Below are positions 35,110 to 43,740 of a DNA stretch of 64,000 nucleotides, one piece after another. Below the pieces are notes generated by a model. It was given only the letters and a program-made list of their open reading frames with translations, searched no databases and was not told the DNA's origin. Every line of letters starts with the position of its first letter. Within the stretch, counting starts at the first letter, position 1. The stretch spans positions 882,501-946,500 of the forward strand of contig NC_014614.1 of NCBI RefSeq assembly GCF_000196455.1, written 5' to 3'. The translations under genes and the position numbers were made by a program. This stretch comes from Acetoanaerobium sticklandii (lineage in GTDB: Bacteria; Bacillota; Clostridia; Peptostreptococcales; Filifactoraceae).

Positions 35110-35781
35110 GTGACTAAATTAAAGAAAACTATAATTATAATAGCGACTTTAGCATTTTTCATTTGTATTTATAATTCTTTTCTTTGCGATATTACTGCAG
35201 CATCAATAAGAAATTGGGTTGATGGGTTTGGCTCTCTTGCTCCTTTTGCTTATATAGGTGTATGGATAGTGCTTCCTATATTCTTTTTTCCAGTGCCAGT
35301 GCTTGCTTTAGCAGGAGGACTTTCGTTTGGACTTTGGGATGGAACTTTATATACTATTATAGGAGCTATAATAAACAGCAGCGTCATGTACTACATAGCA
35401 AAAATACTATCTAAGGATATGATAAGAAGCTACCTTAAAGAAAAGATGCCAAAGGCTTGGTGGGATAAATTTATGGAATCGAGTAGCAGAGATAGCTTTT
35501 TGATAGTTTTCATTTGCAGACTTATTCCTGCTATGCCATACAACGTCATAAACTATGCATCTGGACTTGCTGAAATAGGCTTTACTCAGTATACGATAGC
35601 GACCTTCATTGGCATCTTGCCAGGAACTGTTATTTTTCTAAATGTAGGGGATAAAATACTAGATATAAAGTCACCTGAATTTATAATTTCTATCATATTA
35701 GTAATTTTACTTACAGCAGGCTCGATATTATTAGGAAAAGCTCTTTCTAAGAAATCTAGTGTCATGCCAGAAAATGACTAA
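35110..35781 (+). CDS. VTT/TVP38 (YdjZ/YdjX-like) membrane protein
   Basis: A 223-residue TVP38/TMEM64-type membrane protein. The first helix (about residues 9-27) is followed by the VTT fold: FFPVPVLALAGGLSFGLWDGT, INSSVMYYIAKIL and FLIVFICRLIPAMPYNVINYASGLAEI. GTG start after AAGGAGG (35096-35102). This is the normal-length version, in contrast to the N-terminally extended preceding gene. E. coli has the same pairing of two VTT proteins flanking a YdjY lipoprotein. It ends the locus at a bidirectional terminator. Confidence 0.85.
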   Translation: MTKLKKTIIIIATLAFFICIYNSFLCDITAASIRNWVDGFGSLAPFAYIGVWIVLPIFFFPVPVLALAGGLSFGLWDGTLYTIIGAIINSSVMYYIAKILSKDMIRSYLKEKMPKAWWDKFMESSSRDSFLIVFICRLIPAMPYNVINYASGLAEIGFTQYTIATFIGILPGTVIFLNVGDKILDIKSPEFIISIILVILLTAGSILLGKALSKKSSVMPEND

Positions 35782-35784
35782 ATT

Positions 35785-35827
35785 AAAAACACCTCATAAA
35801 TCTAAGAGAAAAGATTTGAGGTGTTTT
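35785..35827. terminator. Bidirectional terminator
   Basis: AAAACACCTCA pairs with TGAGGTGTTTT, with inner AATCT/AGATT. It lies between convergent VTT and DUF4418-like genes. Confidence 0.8.
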
Positions 35828-35863
35828 CTTGTGAATCGTAATAATTTTTTAAGATTAATTTAC

Positions 35864-36268
35864 CTAGACGATTTTAGAATTTTCATCCTTTAAGAAGAAA
35901 GTAGATATTCCACTTAAAATAAGAATTCCGCTGATGATTTTAATCCATAGAGCTGTAGAGTGACACTCCATAGGCTTCATACATACACCTATACTAAATG
36001 GTGTATCAAGTGGAATGATAAATAGTATAAGTCCAAGTACTATAAATGTAATTGGAAGGTGAGCTTTTCTTATGTAGAGCTCAATAGATAAAGCTATTAG
36101 GATGATAGCGATAAGTATTACAGCAGTACTGGTGTAATGACATCTCATAGGCATTTCCTTGCCACTTTGAAGCAAGACTTTCCCAGTACAGACAGGGCTT
36201 ATGTACTTTACAGCTATTAGCAGTATAGCCCCTAAAATTGCGTTTAAAAGGTTTACATATTTTTTCAT
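35864..36268 (-). CDS. Four-helix membrane protein, DUF4418-like
   Basis: A 134-residue protein with four hydrophobic helices. Two short cysteine/histidine patches face out: MPMRCHYTSTAV and MECHSTALW, together with VCTGK and CMKP. This pattern matches the DUF4418 family, small membrane proteins often found next to MacB/FtsX-type ABC transporters, as the divergent neighbours are here. The biochemical role is unknown. The His/Cys patches could bind metal or heme, but this is a guess. GGAGAG lies before the start. The 142-base gap to the divergent ABC gene shows nothing else clear. Confidence 0.6.
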   Translation of the reverse strand: MKKYVNLLNAILGAILLIAVKYISPVCTGKVLLQSGKEMPMRCHYTSTAVILIAIILIALSIELYIRKAHLPITFIVLGLILFIIPLDTPFSIGVCMKPMECHSTALWIKIISGILILSGISTFFLKDENSKIV

Positions 36269-36410
36269 TTCATCTCTCCTTTGATAAATTCTAAACGATT
36301 ATATCATACAAATAGGAGATATAGCTTTGCGAAACTTATAATAATAATTTATAGAATACATAGATAAAATTAATAAGGATAATACATAAAAACTAAATAT
36401 GAGGTGCATT

Positions 36411-37622
36411 ATGAACATATATAAATTAGGATTTTACAATGTACTGCGAAGAAGAAATAAAGCAGTACTTATAAGCTTGTTATCAGCAGTTACAATTTGT
36501 ATTTTTGTCATTATATTTACTTTATATTTTTCTTCAAATAAAGCTGTCGATATTGTTTCTGACAGGATGGGAGCAGACATAATAATACTTCCAAACAATG
36601 CAGACAAGGATGCAAAAGAGCTTATGTATTCGGGTTCTCCAGTGATGGGGTTTATGGATAAAAGCGTACTGGATGAAATTCCAAAGGAAAATATTTCACA
36701 GTACTCAGCTCAATTTTTTCTAAGAACACTCACTCAGTATGGATGCTGTACTTTTCCAGTGAGCTACAGAGTGCTAGGAATAGATTATGATTCAGACTTT
36801 TTAGTGAAGCCATGGCTAGAGAAAAACCACATAACCTCTTTGGGCGAGAAAGAGGTTATTCTAGGGGTAAATGTCATGCCTGATGAAGAGGGAAGTATTG
36901 AAATTATGGATCAGGTTTTTGAACTGGCTGGAACCTTAATGCCAACAGAGACAGCTCTAGATGACACAATAATAATGAATATAAATGATAGTATATGGTT
37001 GGCAGATGTATTTTTTGATGCTGATGCAGGGGACTACTTCCTAAAGCAAAAACCTGAAGAGCTTATTTCAGCTGTTATGATAAAGGTCAAGGATGGAGCA
37101 GATGTAGAAAAAGTAGTAATGGATATAAAAAAATCTAAAATAGATGCTCAGGTTATATCCTTGAGTCAGCAAAAAATGGAAGTGAAGGAAACTATAAAAA
37201 ATGTATCTGAAATACTGATGATATTTGCAGGCTCGACATTCTTAATAACACTTATTGCTCTATTTGGGATATTTAATGTAATGGCTTCTCAGAGGGAAAA
37301 GGAAATGGGATACTTAAGAGCTATGGGATATAAAAAATCTGAGCTTACATTTATGTATACGATTGAGGTTTTGACTATTATAGTACTCGGAGGAGTAGTT
37401 GGAAGCCTAATGGGTATATCACTAAGCGGATATATGTATGATATGGTAAACAAAATAGTTTTAATGCCACAAGGGGCGTTTACATTATCAGATAGACTCT
37501 TGCCAGGACTGCTTGGTATTATGATTTCGATTGTAATAGGGGTACTTGTTTCAATTATTCCTGTTGTAAAAATCAATAAAAATGAACCTAAGGATGTCTT
37601 TACTTCTGGAGGTGTAAGATAA
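36411..37622 (+). CDS. MacB/FtsX-type ABC permease
   Basis: A 403-residue permease with one N-terminal helix (about 17-40), a large extracellular MacB-like domain (about 45-265) and three C-terminal helices (about 270-400) with the FtsX core REKEMGYLRAMGYKKSELTFMYTIE (centre LRAMGYKKSEL). The ATG at 36411 with GAGGTG ahead is chosen over 36399. The TAA stop overlaps the ATPase ATG by one base (TAATG). Mechanotransmission exporters of this class expel peptides, lipoproteins or lipids. The nearby DUF4418-like protein is its usual companion. Confidence 0.88.
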   Translation: MNIYKLGFYNVLRRRNKAVLISLLSAVTICIFVIIFTLYFSSNKAVDIVSDRMGADIIILPNNADKDAKELMYSGSPVMGFMDKSVLDEIPKENISQYSAQFFLRTLTQYGCCTFPVSYRVLGIDYDSDFLVKPWLEKNHITSLGEKEVILGVNVMPDEEGSIEIMDQVFELAGTLMPTETALDDTIIMNINDSIWLADVFFDADAGDYFLKQKPEELISAVMIKVKDGADVEKVVMDIKKSKIDAQVISLSQQKMEVKETIKNVSEILMIFAGSTFLITLIALFGIFNVMASQREKEMGYLRAMGYKKSELTFMYTIEVLTIIVLGGVVGSLMGISLSGYMYDMVNKIVLMPQGAFTLSDRLLPGLLGIMISIVIGVLVSIIPVVKINKNEPKDVFTSGGVR

Positions 37623-38281
37623 TGGATAAGATTATGGAAGTTAAAAACCTTGTAAAAATGTACAAAGATACAGAAGATATTTATGCAGCTGATGATGTGA
37701 GCGTAGATATAAATAAAGGAGAGTTTATATTAATAACAGGGGAGTCTGGAGCAGGAAAATCTACTCTACTGTATATAATGGGACTAATGCTAAAACCAGA
37801 CAAGGGAGAGCTAATGTTTGGTGGAAAGCCACTTAACTGGTCAAATGAAGATGAACTAAATTCATACAGAAGAAACAAAATGGGTTTTGTTTTTCAAGAA
37901 CCTCAATTAGTAGAAGCGCTAACAGTAAATGAAAATCTAATGCTTATGAAAGGACTTAATAATTCTGAGCTTGAAATTGATGGGTTATTAGAAGAGTTTG
38001 GTCTTTTAAAGCATAAAGATAAGCTGCCAAATACCCTTAGTGGAGGTCAAAAAAGAAGAGTAATGGTTCTTATGGCTATAGTTAAAAAGCCTGAGGTTAT
38101 ATTTCTCGATGAGCCTACTAATGATTTAGATGAAAAATGGTCTGAAAAAGTTCTAGTTAAGCTAAAAAAGCTTAGCAATCAAGGAACTTCTATAGTGATG
38201 GTAAGCCATGATGAGCAGTGCAAGAAGCATGCTGACAAGGTGCTTTGCATGAAGTCTGGAAAAATTGATGAAATTATGTAA
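37622..38281 (+). CDS. MacB/LolD-type ABC ATPase
   Basis: A 219-residue ATPase. Walker A is GESGAGKSTLL, Q-loop FVFQEPQLVEALT, signature LSGGQKRRVMVLMAI (usually LSGGQQQRVAIARA), Walker B EVIFLDEPTNDLD and H-loop MVSHDEQC. Its sequence and size fit the LolD/MacB partner of an FtsX permease. The start overlaps the stop of the permease gene. A 140-base gap to the next gene holds a GGAATATA/TATATTCC hairpin (38372-38400) and no clear promoter. Confidence 0.9.
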   Translation: MDKIMEVKNLVKMYKDTEDIYAADDVSVDINKGEFILITGESGAGKSTLLYIMGLMLKPDKGELMFGGKPLNWSNEDELNSYRRNKMGFVFQEPQLVEALTVNENLMLMKGLNNSELEIDGLLEEFGLLKHKDKLPNTLSGGQKRRVMVLMAIVKKPEVIFLDEPTNDLDEKWSEKVLVKLKKLSNQGTSIVMVSHDEQCKKHADKVLCMKSGKIDEIM

Positions 38282-38421
38282 ACAAACTGTAAATAGTTTG
38301 AAATGGACTTACTGAGCCAGATATGAGAACCTATATGTAAGCAATTTAAAATATATCAAAAAACTATTATGGGAATATAGCTACATTATGCTTATATTCC
38401 TATAGAAAAAGGATGGTTATT

Positions 38422-39381
38422 ATGAAAAAAATGATAAAAGTGTTTACAGTAGGTTCTTTAGTATTGGGAATGACGTCTAATATTGCTATGGCAGGTTCTG
38501 TTTTGACTAGCGATTCAGCTGAGCAAGTAAATGCTAAAGCTGGAGTAATACAAGATGATAGCTTAAAAGAAGAAAAAATAAGCTATATGAGCTTTGAAGG
38601 CTATGTAAAGGAAATTGAATCAAATAATGGATATACCTCTGTTATAATGACAGATGGTAAGTCAGATGAGGTTATAGGACAATTTAACTTAAAAGGAGAT
38701 ATTCTTGTAGTAAATCAAGATACAGCTACAATTCAAGCTCTAGACAAAATAGAAAAAGGACAGAAAATTAGAGGCTTTTATAGAAAAGATATGCCTATGA
38801 TACTAATATATCCTCCAGTTATAAATCCAGAATTTATAATGATAAGCTCAGAGGATACTAAGAATTTTGTTAAGCATTCTTATTTTGATGAAAGCCTAAC
38901 AAGTATTGACAATAATCTCAAGCTGAACATATCAGATTCTTCAGTGCTTATCGATAAGCATGGAAAGAGCGTTGATATCGAGAAATTAAAAAACAAAGAT
39001 TTAGTAGTTGTTTATGATGTTTCTACTAAGAGCATCCCAGCTCAAACAAATCCAAAACAAGTTATAATGCTTGAAAAGGATGCAGATGAAATGCCAGTAA
39101 AGGATGAAGCCTTAGAAAAAATCATAGATTCTGGATATATGGCTAATGGAGTTAATATGATTCCTCTTAAGCAGGTGGCAGACCATTTTGGATATGAAAC
39201 TTCATGGGATAACTCTACGAAAACTGCAACACTAAGAAAAGAAAATTCTTCATTTACAGTTACTATAGGTCAGCAAATGTATGGCTATAATAAAAGCCTT
39301 CAAAAATTTGAAGTATCTCCAGAGATAAAAGATGCAAGAACCTATGTGCCTGAGTCTATTTTAGAATTGCTTCAGAAATAA
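38422..39381 (+). CDS. Secreted protein with C-terminal copper-amine-oxidase-like (stalk) domain
   Basis: A 319-residue exported protein. Signal peptide of about 23 residues (MKKMIKVFTVGSLVLGMTSN, cleavage near AMAG). A middle region of beta-rich sequence (about 45-215) carries an YEEI-free SGYMANGVNMIPLKQVADHFGYE C-terminal domain, the Cu_amine_oxidN1 stalk fold used by clostridia as a cell-surface or wall module; it does not imply copper. ATG at 38422 with AAGG nine bases ahead (38413 overlaps the site). A terminator follows. The gene may be part of envelope remodelling; specific role unknown. Confidence 0.75.
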   Translation: MKKMIKVFTVGSLVLGMTSNIAMAGSVLTSDSAEQVNAKAGVIQDDSLKEEKISYMSFEGYVKEIESNNGYTSVIMTDGKSDEVIGQFNLKGDILVVNQDTATIQALDKIEKGQKIRGFYRKDMPMILIYPPVINPEFIMISSEDTKNFVKHSYFDESLTSIDNNLKLNISDSSVLIDKHGKSVDIEKLKNKDLVVVYDVSTKSIPAQTNPKQVIMLEKDADEMPVKDEALEKIIDSGYMANGVNMIPLKQVADHFGYETSWDNSTKTATLRKENSSFTVTIGQQMYGYNKSLQKFEVSPEIKDARTYVPESILELLQK

Positions 39382-39401
39382 ATTATATAATAAAAAAATA
39401 T

Positions 39402-39446
39402 AAAGGTACTACTTACAATTTTTATTCATGTGAGTAGTACTTTTTT
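39402..39446 (+). terminator. Intrinsic terminator
   Basis: AAGGTACTACTTAC pairs with GTGAGTAGTACTT (G-U and one mismatch tolerated), followed by T6. Confidence 0.75.
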
Positions 39447-39485
39447 ATTGTGAATTTGACACAAACTAAAATCAGTTATATAATT

Positions 39486-39530
39486 GTTTGATGTAAAACA
39501 GTTCGTCATACAACAGTTTGATGGGCAACA
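39486..39530. repeat. Three tandem 15-bp repeats upstream of MarR gene
   Basis: Units GTTTGATGTAAAACA, GTTCGTCATACAACA and GTTTGATGGGCAACA lie head to tail with no gap. They sit about 105-150 bases before the MarR start, a likely control region. The rest of the 253-base gap shows two AGTAATAATTT copies (about 39555 and 39592). Confidence 0.7.
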
Positions 39531-39634
39531 ATGTTATTCGAAGTAAGCTGGATAGTAATAATTTAGTAAGTTGGAGAATTCTAATTTAGAAAGTAATAAT
39601 TTTAGAGCAATTAATTTAAAGTGAGGGATGCGAA

Positions 39635-40069
39635 GTGCATGAAAAATTTATTGGCCATAGAATTCGTATATTAAATAATCTTATAAAAAGAGAAATTGAA
39701 AGCTCTGAGCATTTTGCCTATGCACAGAGCATAACAGGTACGAATAGCTGGATTATTGCTTATTTAGCACAAAATAGCGATAAGGATATATATCAAAAGG
39801 ATTTAGAAAAAAAGTTTTCAGTTACTAGATCCACTGCTTCAAAGGTAATAAAATTAATGGTTCAAAAAGGTCTGATTGTAAGGGAAGAGGTAGAATCAGA
39901 TGCAAGACTGAAAAAGCTCATCCTAACAGAAAAGGCTTTAAACATGAATGAAGCAATTAAATCAGATATTTTAAAGCTAAATGAAAAGCTTGCAAAAGGA
40001 TTTACGGATGAAGAAATGCAAACTATGCAGAATTACATAGACAGAATGATAGACAACATTAATTCATAA
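39635..40069 (+). CDS. MarR-family transcriptional regulator
   Basis: A 144-residue winged-helix regulator. The helix pattern KDLEKKFSVTRSTASKVIKLMVQKGLI and wing ARLKKLILTEKA are typical MarR features. GTG start after GAGGGA. It lies 27 bases before a heterodimeric ABC drug exporter and is very probably its regulator, as in many Firmicutes drug-efflux loci. Effector unknown. The triple repeat upstream could be its binding region; MarR operators are more often single dyads, so this is inference. Confidence 0.88.
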   Translation: MHEKFIGHRIRILNNLIKREIESSEHFAYAQSITGTNSWIIAYLAQNSDKDIYQKDLEKKFSVTRSTASKVIKLMVQKGLIVREEVESDARLKKLILTEKALNMNEAIKSDILKLNEKLAKGFTDEEMQTMQNYIDRMIDNINS

Positions 40070-40096
40070 TGGATTATATGAAAGGAAGACTTAAGT

Positions 40097-41851
40097 ATGA
40101 TAAAGAAATTAGCTAGATATATTAAGGGCTATAAAAAAGACAGTATTTTAACTCCTATTTTCGTAATGCTAGAAGTAATAATGGAGGTTCTTATACCTTT
40201 TTTGATGGCAGATTTGATAGACAAAGGTATCGATGGTGGAAATATTCCGCTTATTATTAAGCTAGGTGTGACACTTCTTATAGGTGCATTTATATCACTA
40301 TTCTTTGGAGCATTAGCCGGAAAAACAGCAGCTACAGCTTCAGCAGGCTTTGCAAAAAATTTAAGAAAAGGCATGTTTTATAATATTCAGGACTTTTCAT
40401 TTTCAAATGTAGATAAGTTTTCTAATTCAAGTCTTATTACTAGGCTTACTACCGACGTTACAAATGTTCAGATGTCATATCAGATGATAATTAGAAATGC
40501 TGCTAGAAGTCCGCTTATGCTTATATTTGCACTTACAGCGGCTTTTGGAATAAGCTCAAAATTGTCTTTGATTTTCTTGACCATGATTCCAGTTTTAGGA
40601 ATTGGCTTATATTTGATAATTAAAAATGCCTTTCCTATTTTTGAAAGAGTATTTAAATCATATGATAATCTAAACAGGATAGTTCAGGAAAATCTTTCAG
40701 GGATAAGAGTAGTGAAGTCCTTTATAAGAGAAGAGCATGAGATAGATAAATTTTCAAAGACCTCAGAAGAAATAAGCAAAGACTTTATAAAAGCGGAAAA
40801 ATTATTGGCATTTAATATGCCATTGATGCAGTTTTCTGTGTACTCATGTATGCTCTTGCTATCGTGGTTTGGTGCTAGAGCTGTAGTAGCTAGTGGAAAC
40901 AATCCAACGCTTGGGCTTAGTACAGGACAGCTTATGAGCCTTATAACTTATACTATGCAGATACTCATGAGCTTAATGATGCTTTCAATGGTGCTAGTTA
41001 TGATAACAATATCGAAGGCATCAGCAAGAAGGATAGTTGAGGTTCTAGATGAGCAAACAGATATAAAAAATCCAAGCTCTCCTATTTATGAGGTAGAAAA
41101 TGGAGATATAGAGTTTGAAAATGTCAACTTCAAGTATTCAGATAGTGCAGACAAGCTTTGTCTTGAGAATATTAATATCAAAATAAAATCAGGAGAAACT
41201 ATAGGAATCATAGGAGGTACTGGCTCATCTAAGACTACTTTGCTTCAGCTTATCCCTAGACTCTACGATGTAAGCAGTGGAGCTGTTAAGGTATCAGGTA
41301 TAGATGTTAGAAATTATGATATTAAGTCTCTTAGAAAATCTGTATCTATGGTACTTCAAAAAAATGTACTTTTTTCTGGAACTATAAAAGAAAACTTAAA
41401 ATGGGGAAATCCAGATGCTACAGATGAAGAAATTAAACTGGCATGCTCTATAGCTCAAGCGGATGGCTTTATTGAGAGCTTTCCAGATAAATATGAAACC
41501 TATATAGAGCAAGGTGGAACCAATGTATCTGGTGGACAAAAGCAAAGAATTTGCATAGCAAGAGCCTTGCTTTCAAATCCTAAAGTGCTTATTCTAGACG
41601 ACTCAACAAGTGCAGTAGATACAAAGACTGATTCGCATATCAGAAAAGAGCTATTAAGCAGTATGCCAAATACAACTAAAATCATCATAGGACAAAGAAT
41701 ATCTTCTATTTCTGAAGCAGATAAAATACTAGTGATGGATGATGGAAAAATAGTTGACTATGGAACTCACGAGGAGCTTATTAAAAGCAGTAGTATTTAT
41801 AGAGAAGTGTATGAGTCACAGTCAAAGGGGGTGCTAGGTAGTGAAGCGTAA
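40097..41851 (+). CDS. Heterodimeric ABC exporter subunit with degenerate ATP site
   Basis: A 584-residue exporter: six-helix transmembrane domain (about residues 15-305), then ATPase. Walker A reads GGTGSSKTT, signature NVSGGQKQRI, and Walker B LILDDSTSAVD, with Asp replacing the catalytic Glu. This matches the degenerate-site subunit of TM287/288, BmrCD or LmrCD type heterodimers, whose partner carries the active site. It overlaps the partner gene by 11 bases. Expected export of drugs or lipids, under the adjacent MarR regulator. Confidence 0.9.
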   Translation: MIKKLARYIKGYKKDSILTPIFVMLEVIMEVLIPFLMADLIDKGIDGGNIPLIIKLGVTLLIGAFISLFFGALAGKTAATASAGFAKNLRKGMFYNIQDFSFSNVDKFSNSSLITRLTTDVTNVQMSYQMIIRNAARSPLMLIFALTAAFGISSKLSLIFLTMIPVLGIGLYLIIKNAFPIFERVFKSYDNLNRIVQENLSGIRVVKSFIREEHEIDKFSKTSEEISKDFIKAEKLLAFNMPLMQFSVYSCMLLLSWFGARAVVASGNNPTLGLSTGQLMSLITYTMQILMSLMMLSMVLVMITISKASARRIVEVLDEQTDIKNPSSPIYEVENGDIEFENVNFKYSDSADKLCLENINIKIKSGETIGIIGGTGSSKTTLLQLIPRLYDVSSGAVKVSGIDVRNYDIKSLRKSVSMVLQKNVLFSGTIKENLKWGNPDATDEEIKLACSIAQADGFIESFPDKYETYIEQGGTNVSGGQKQRICIARALLSNPKVLILDDSTSAVDTKTDSHIRKELLSSMPNTTKIIIGQRISSISEADKILVMDDGKIVDYGTHEELIKSSSIYREVYESQSKGVLGSEA

Positions 41852-43712
41852 TACGATAAAAAGATTACTATCATATATGAAACATTATAAATTTTCACTT
41901 TCTGTAGTATTTATCTGCATCATTCTTAGCTCACTAATTGGTGCTGTTTCCTCACTTTTCATTCAAGTACTGATAGATGATTATATCTATCCCCTGCTAG
42001 TAGAAGCTGTGCCAAATTTTTCTGGTTTGCTTAGAATTCTGATGATTATGGCTAGTATTTATGGAGTTGGTGTGCTTGCTAACTTGATATACAACAGGAC
42101 GATGGTAAAAATAGCTCAAGGAGTATTGAAGAAAATACGAGACGAGCTGTTTTCTCACATGCAGAGTCTTCCAATTTCGTACTTTGATACTCATGCTCAT
42201 GGAGATATAATGAGCCATTATACTAATGACATAGATACTCTAAGGCAGATGCTAACTCAAAGTATTCCTCATGCTTTTTCATCCTTGATAACTATAGCAG
42301 CAGTTTTCGGAGCAATGATGTATTTAAGCATAGGGCTTTCATTGTTTGTACTTGCTTTCGTATTTATAATACTGAAGCTAGTGAAGAAAATAGCAAAAAG
42401 CAGTGGCAAGTATTTTATGAAGCAGCAGCAGTCGATAGGAAGCATCAACGGGTATATTGAGGAAATGATTAAAGGACAAAAAGTAGTTAAGGTATTTTGT
42501 CACGAAGATAAGATTAAGCAAGATTTTGATATAAAAAATGAAGAGTTATGTGAGAATTCAACCTCTGCTCACAAGTATGCGAATATTTTGATGCCTATTA
42601 TGAATAATCTTGGGTATATTTTATATGTATTGATTGCACTTGTAGGAGGCACAATGGCTGTGCTAGGGTTTAGTAATTTAAGCCTTACAGGATTAAAGCC
42701 ACTGACTCTTGGTATGATTGCATCGTTTTTGCAGCTTTCTAGAAGCTTTATTAATCCTATAGCTCAGATCTCACAGCAGATGAATTCAGTGGTAATGGCA
42801 TTGGCTGGAGCAAAAAGAGTATTTGATTTGATGGATGAAGAAAGTGAAGTAGACGATGGCTATGTTACACTTATAAATATAAAAGAGGACGAAGCTGAGC
42901 TAATAGAAACATCTGATAGAACTCAGAGATGGGCATGGAAACATCCTCATAGCGATGGAAACATCACCTACACAGAATTAAAGGGAGAAGTTCATTTTTA
43001 CGATGTAGATTTTGGGTATACACAAGATAAGATGGTACTTCATGATATAACTATGTATGCAAAGCAAGGTCAAAAACTTGCACTCGTAGGAGCTACAGGA
43101 GCAGGAAAGACAACTATTACAAATCTTATTAATAGATTTTATGATATTGCTGATGGAAAGATACGCTATGATGGAATTAATATTAACAAAATCAAAAAAG
43201 CTGACTTAAGAAAATCGCTTGGGATAGTGCTTCAAGATGTAAATTTATTTACGGGAAGCGTTATGGAAAACATAAGATATGGAAGGTTAGATGCTACTGA
43301 TGAGGAATGTATCAAGGCAGCAAAGCTTGCAAATGCGGACAGTTTCATAAGAATGCTTCCAAATGGATACGATACTGTGCTTTCAGGAGATGGAAATGAT
43401 TTATCCCAAGGACAAAGGCAGCTTATATCTATTGCAAGAGCAGCAGTTGCAAACCCTCCAGTTATGATACTAGATGAAGCAACCTCTTCTATAGATACAC
43501 GTACAGAGTCAATAGTCCAGCAAGGAATGGATTCTTTGATGCATGGAAGGACAGTGTTTGTTATTGCTCATAGGCTTTCAACTATCCAAAATTCAAAAGT
43601 GATTATGGTTATGGAGGATGGTAGAATAATAGAAAGAGGCTCTCATGAAGAACTGATTAAGCAAGCAGGTAAATACTATCAGCTTTATACGGGAGCATAT
43701 GAGTTAGAATAA
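41841..43712 (+). CDS. Heterodimeric ABC exporter subunit with consensus catalytic site
   Basis: A 623-residue exporter: six helices (about residues 12-325), then ATPase. Walker A is GATGAGKTT, signature DLSQGQRQLI (Gln in place of Gly, normal for this subunit type), and Walker B MILDEATSSID with the catalytic Glu. It is the functional partner of the preceding gene. GTG start overlapping it by 11 bases. A 40-residue insert (about residues 335-380, EDEAELIETSDRTQRWAWKHPH) before the ATPase strand is longer than usual. Multidrug export is inferred from the class. Confidence 0.9.
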   Translation: MKRNTIKRLLSYMKHYKFSLSVVFICIILSSLIGAVSSLFIQVLIDDYIYPLLVEAVPNFSGLLRILMIMASIYGVGVLANLIYNRTMVKIAQGVLKKIRDELFSHMQSLPISYFDTHAHGDIMSHYTNDIDTLRQMLTQSIPHAFSSLITIAAVFGAMMYLSIGLSLFVLAFVFIILKLVKKIAKSSGKYFMKQQQSIGSINGYIEEMIKGQKVVKVFCHEDKIKQDFDIKNEELCENSTSAHKYANILMPIMNNLGYILYVLIALVGGTMAVLGFSNLSLTGLKPLTLGMIASFLQLSRSFINPIAQISQQMNSVVMALAGAKRVFDLMDEESEVDDGYVTLINIKEDEAELIETSDRTQRWAWKHPHSDGNITYTELKGEVHFYDVDFGYTQDKMVLHDITMYAKQGQKLALVGATGAGKTTITNLINRFYDIADGKIRYDGININKIKKADLRKSLGIVLQDVNLFTGSVMENIRYGRLDATDEECIKAAKLANADSFIRMLPNGYDTVLSGDGNDLSQGQRQLISIARAAVANPPVMILDEATSSIDTRTESIVQQGMDSLMHGRTVFVIAHRLSTIQNSKVIMVMEDGRIIERGSHEELIKQAGKYYQLYTGAYELE

Positions 43713-43740
43713 AAAAATTAGAAAAAGAAAGGATGATTTG

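Noticed and set aside
38372..38400. GGAATATA hairpin before the secreted protein as riboswitch
   Set aside because: A simple weak AU stem with no recognisable aptamer core.
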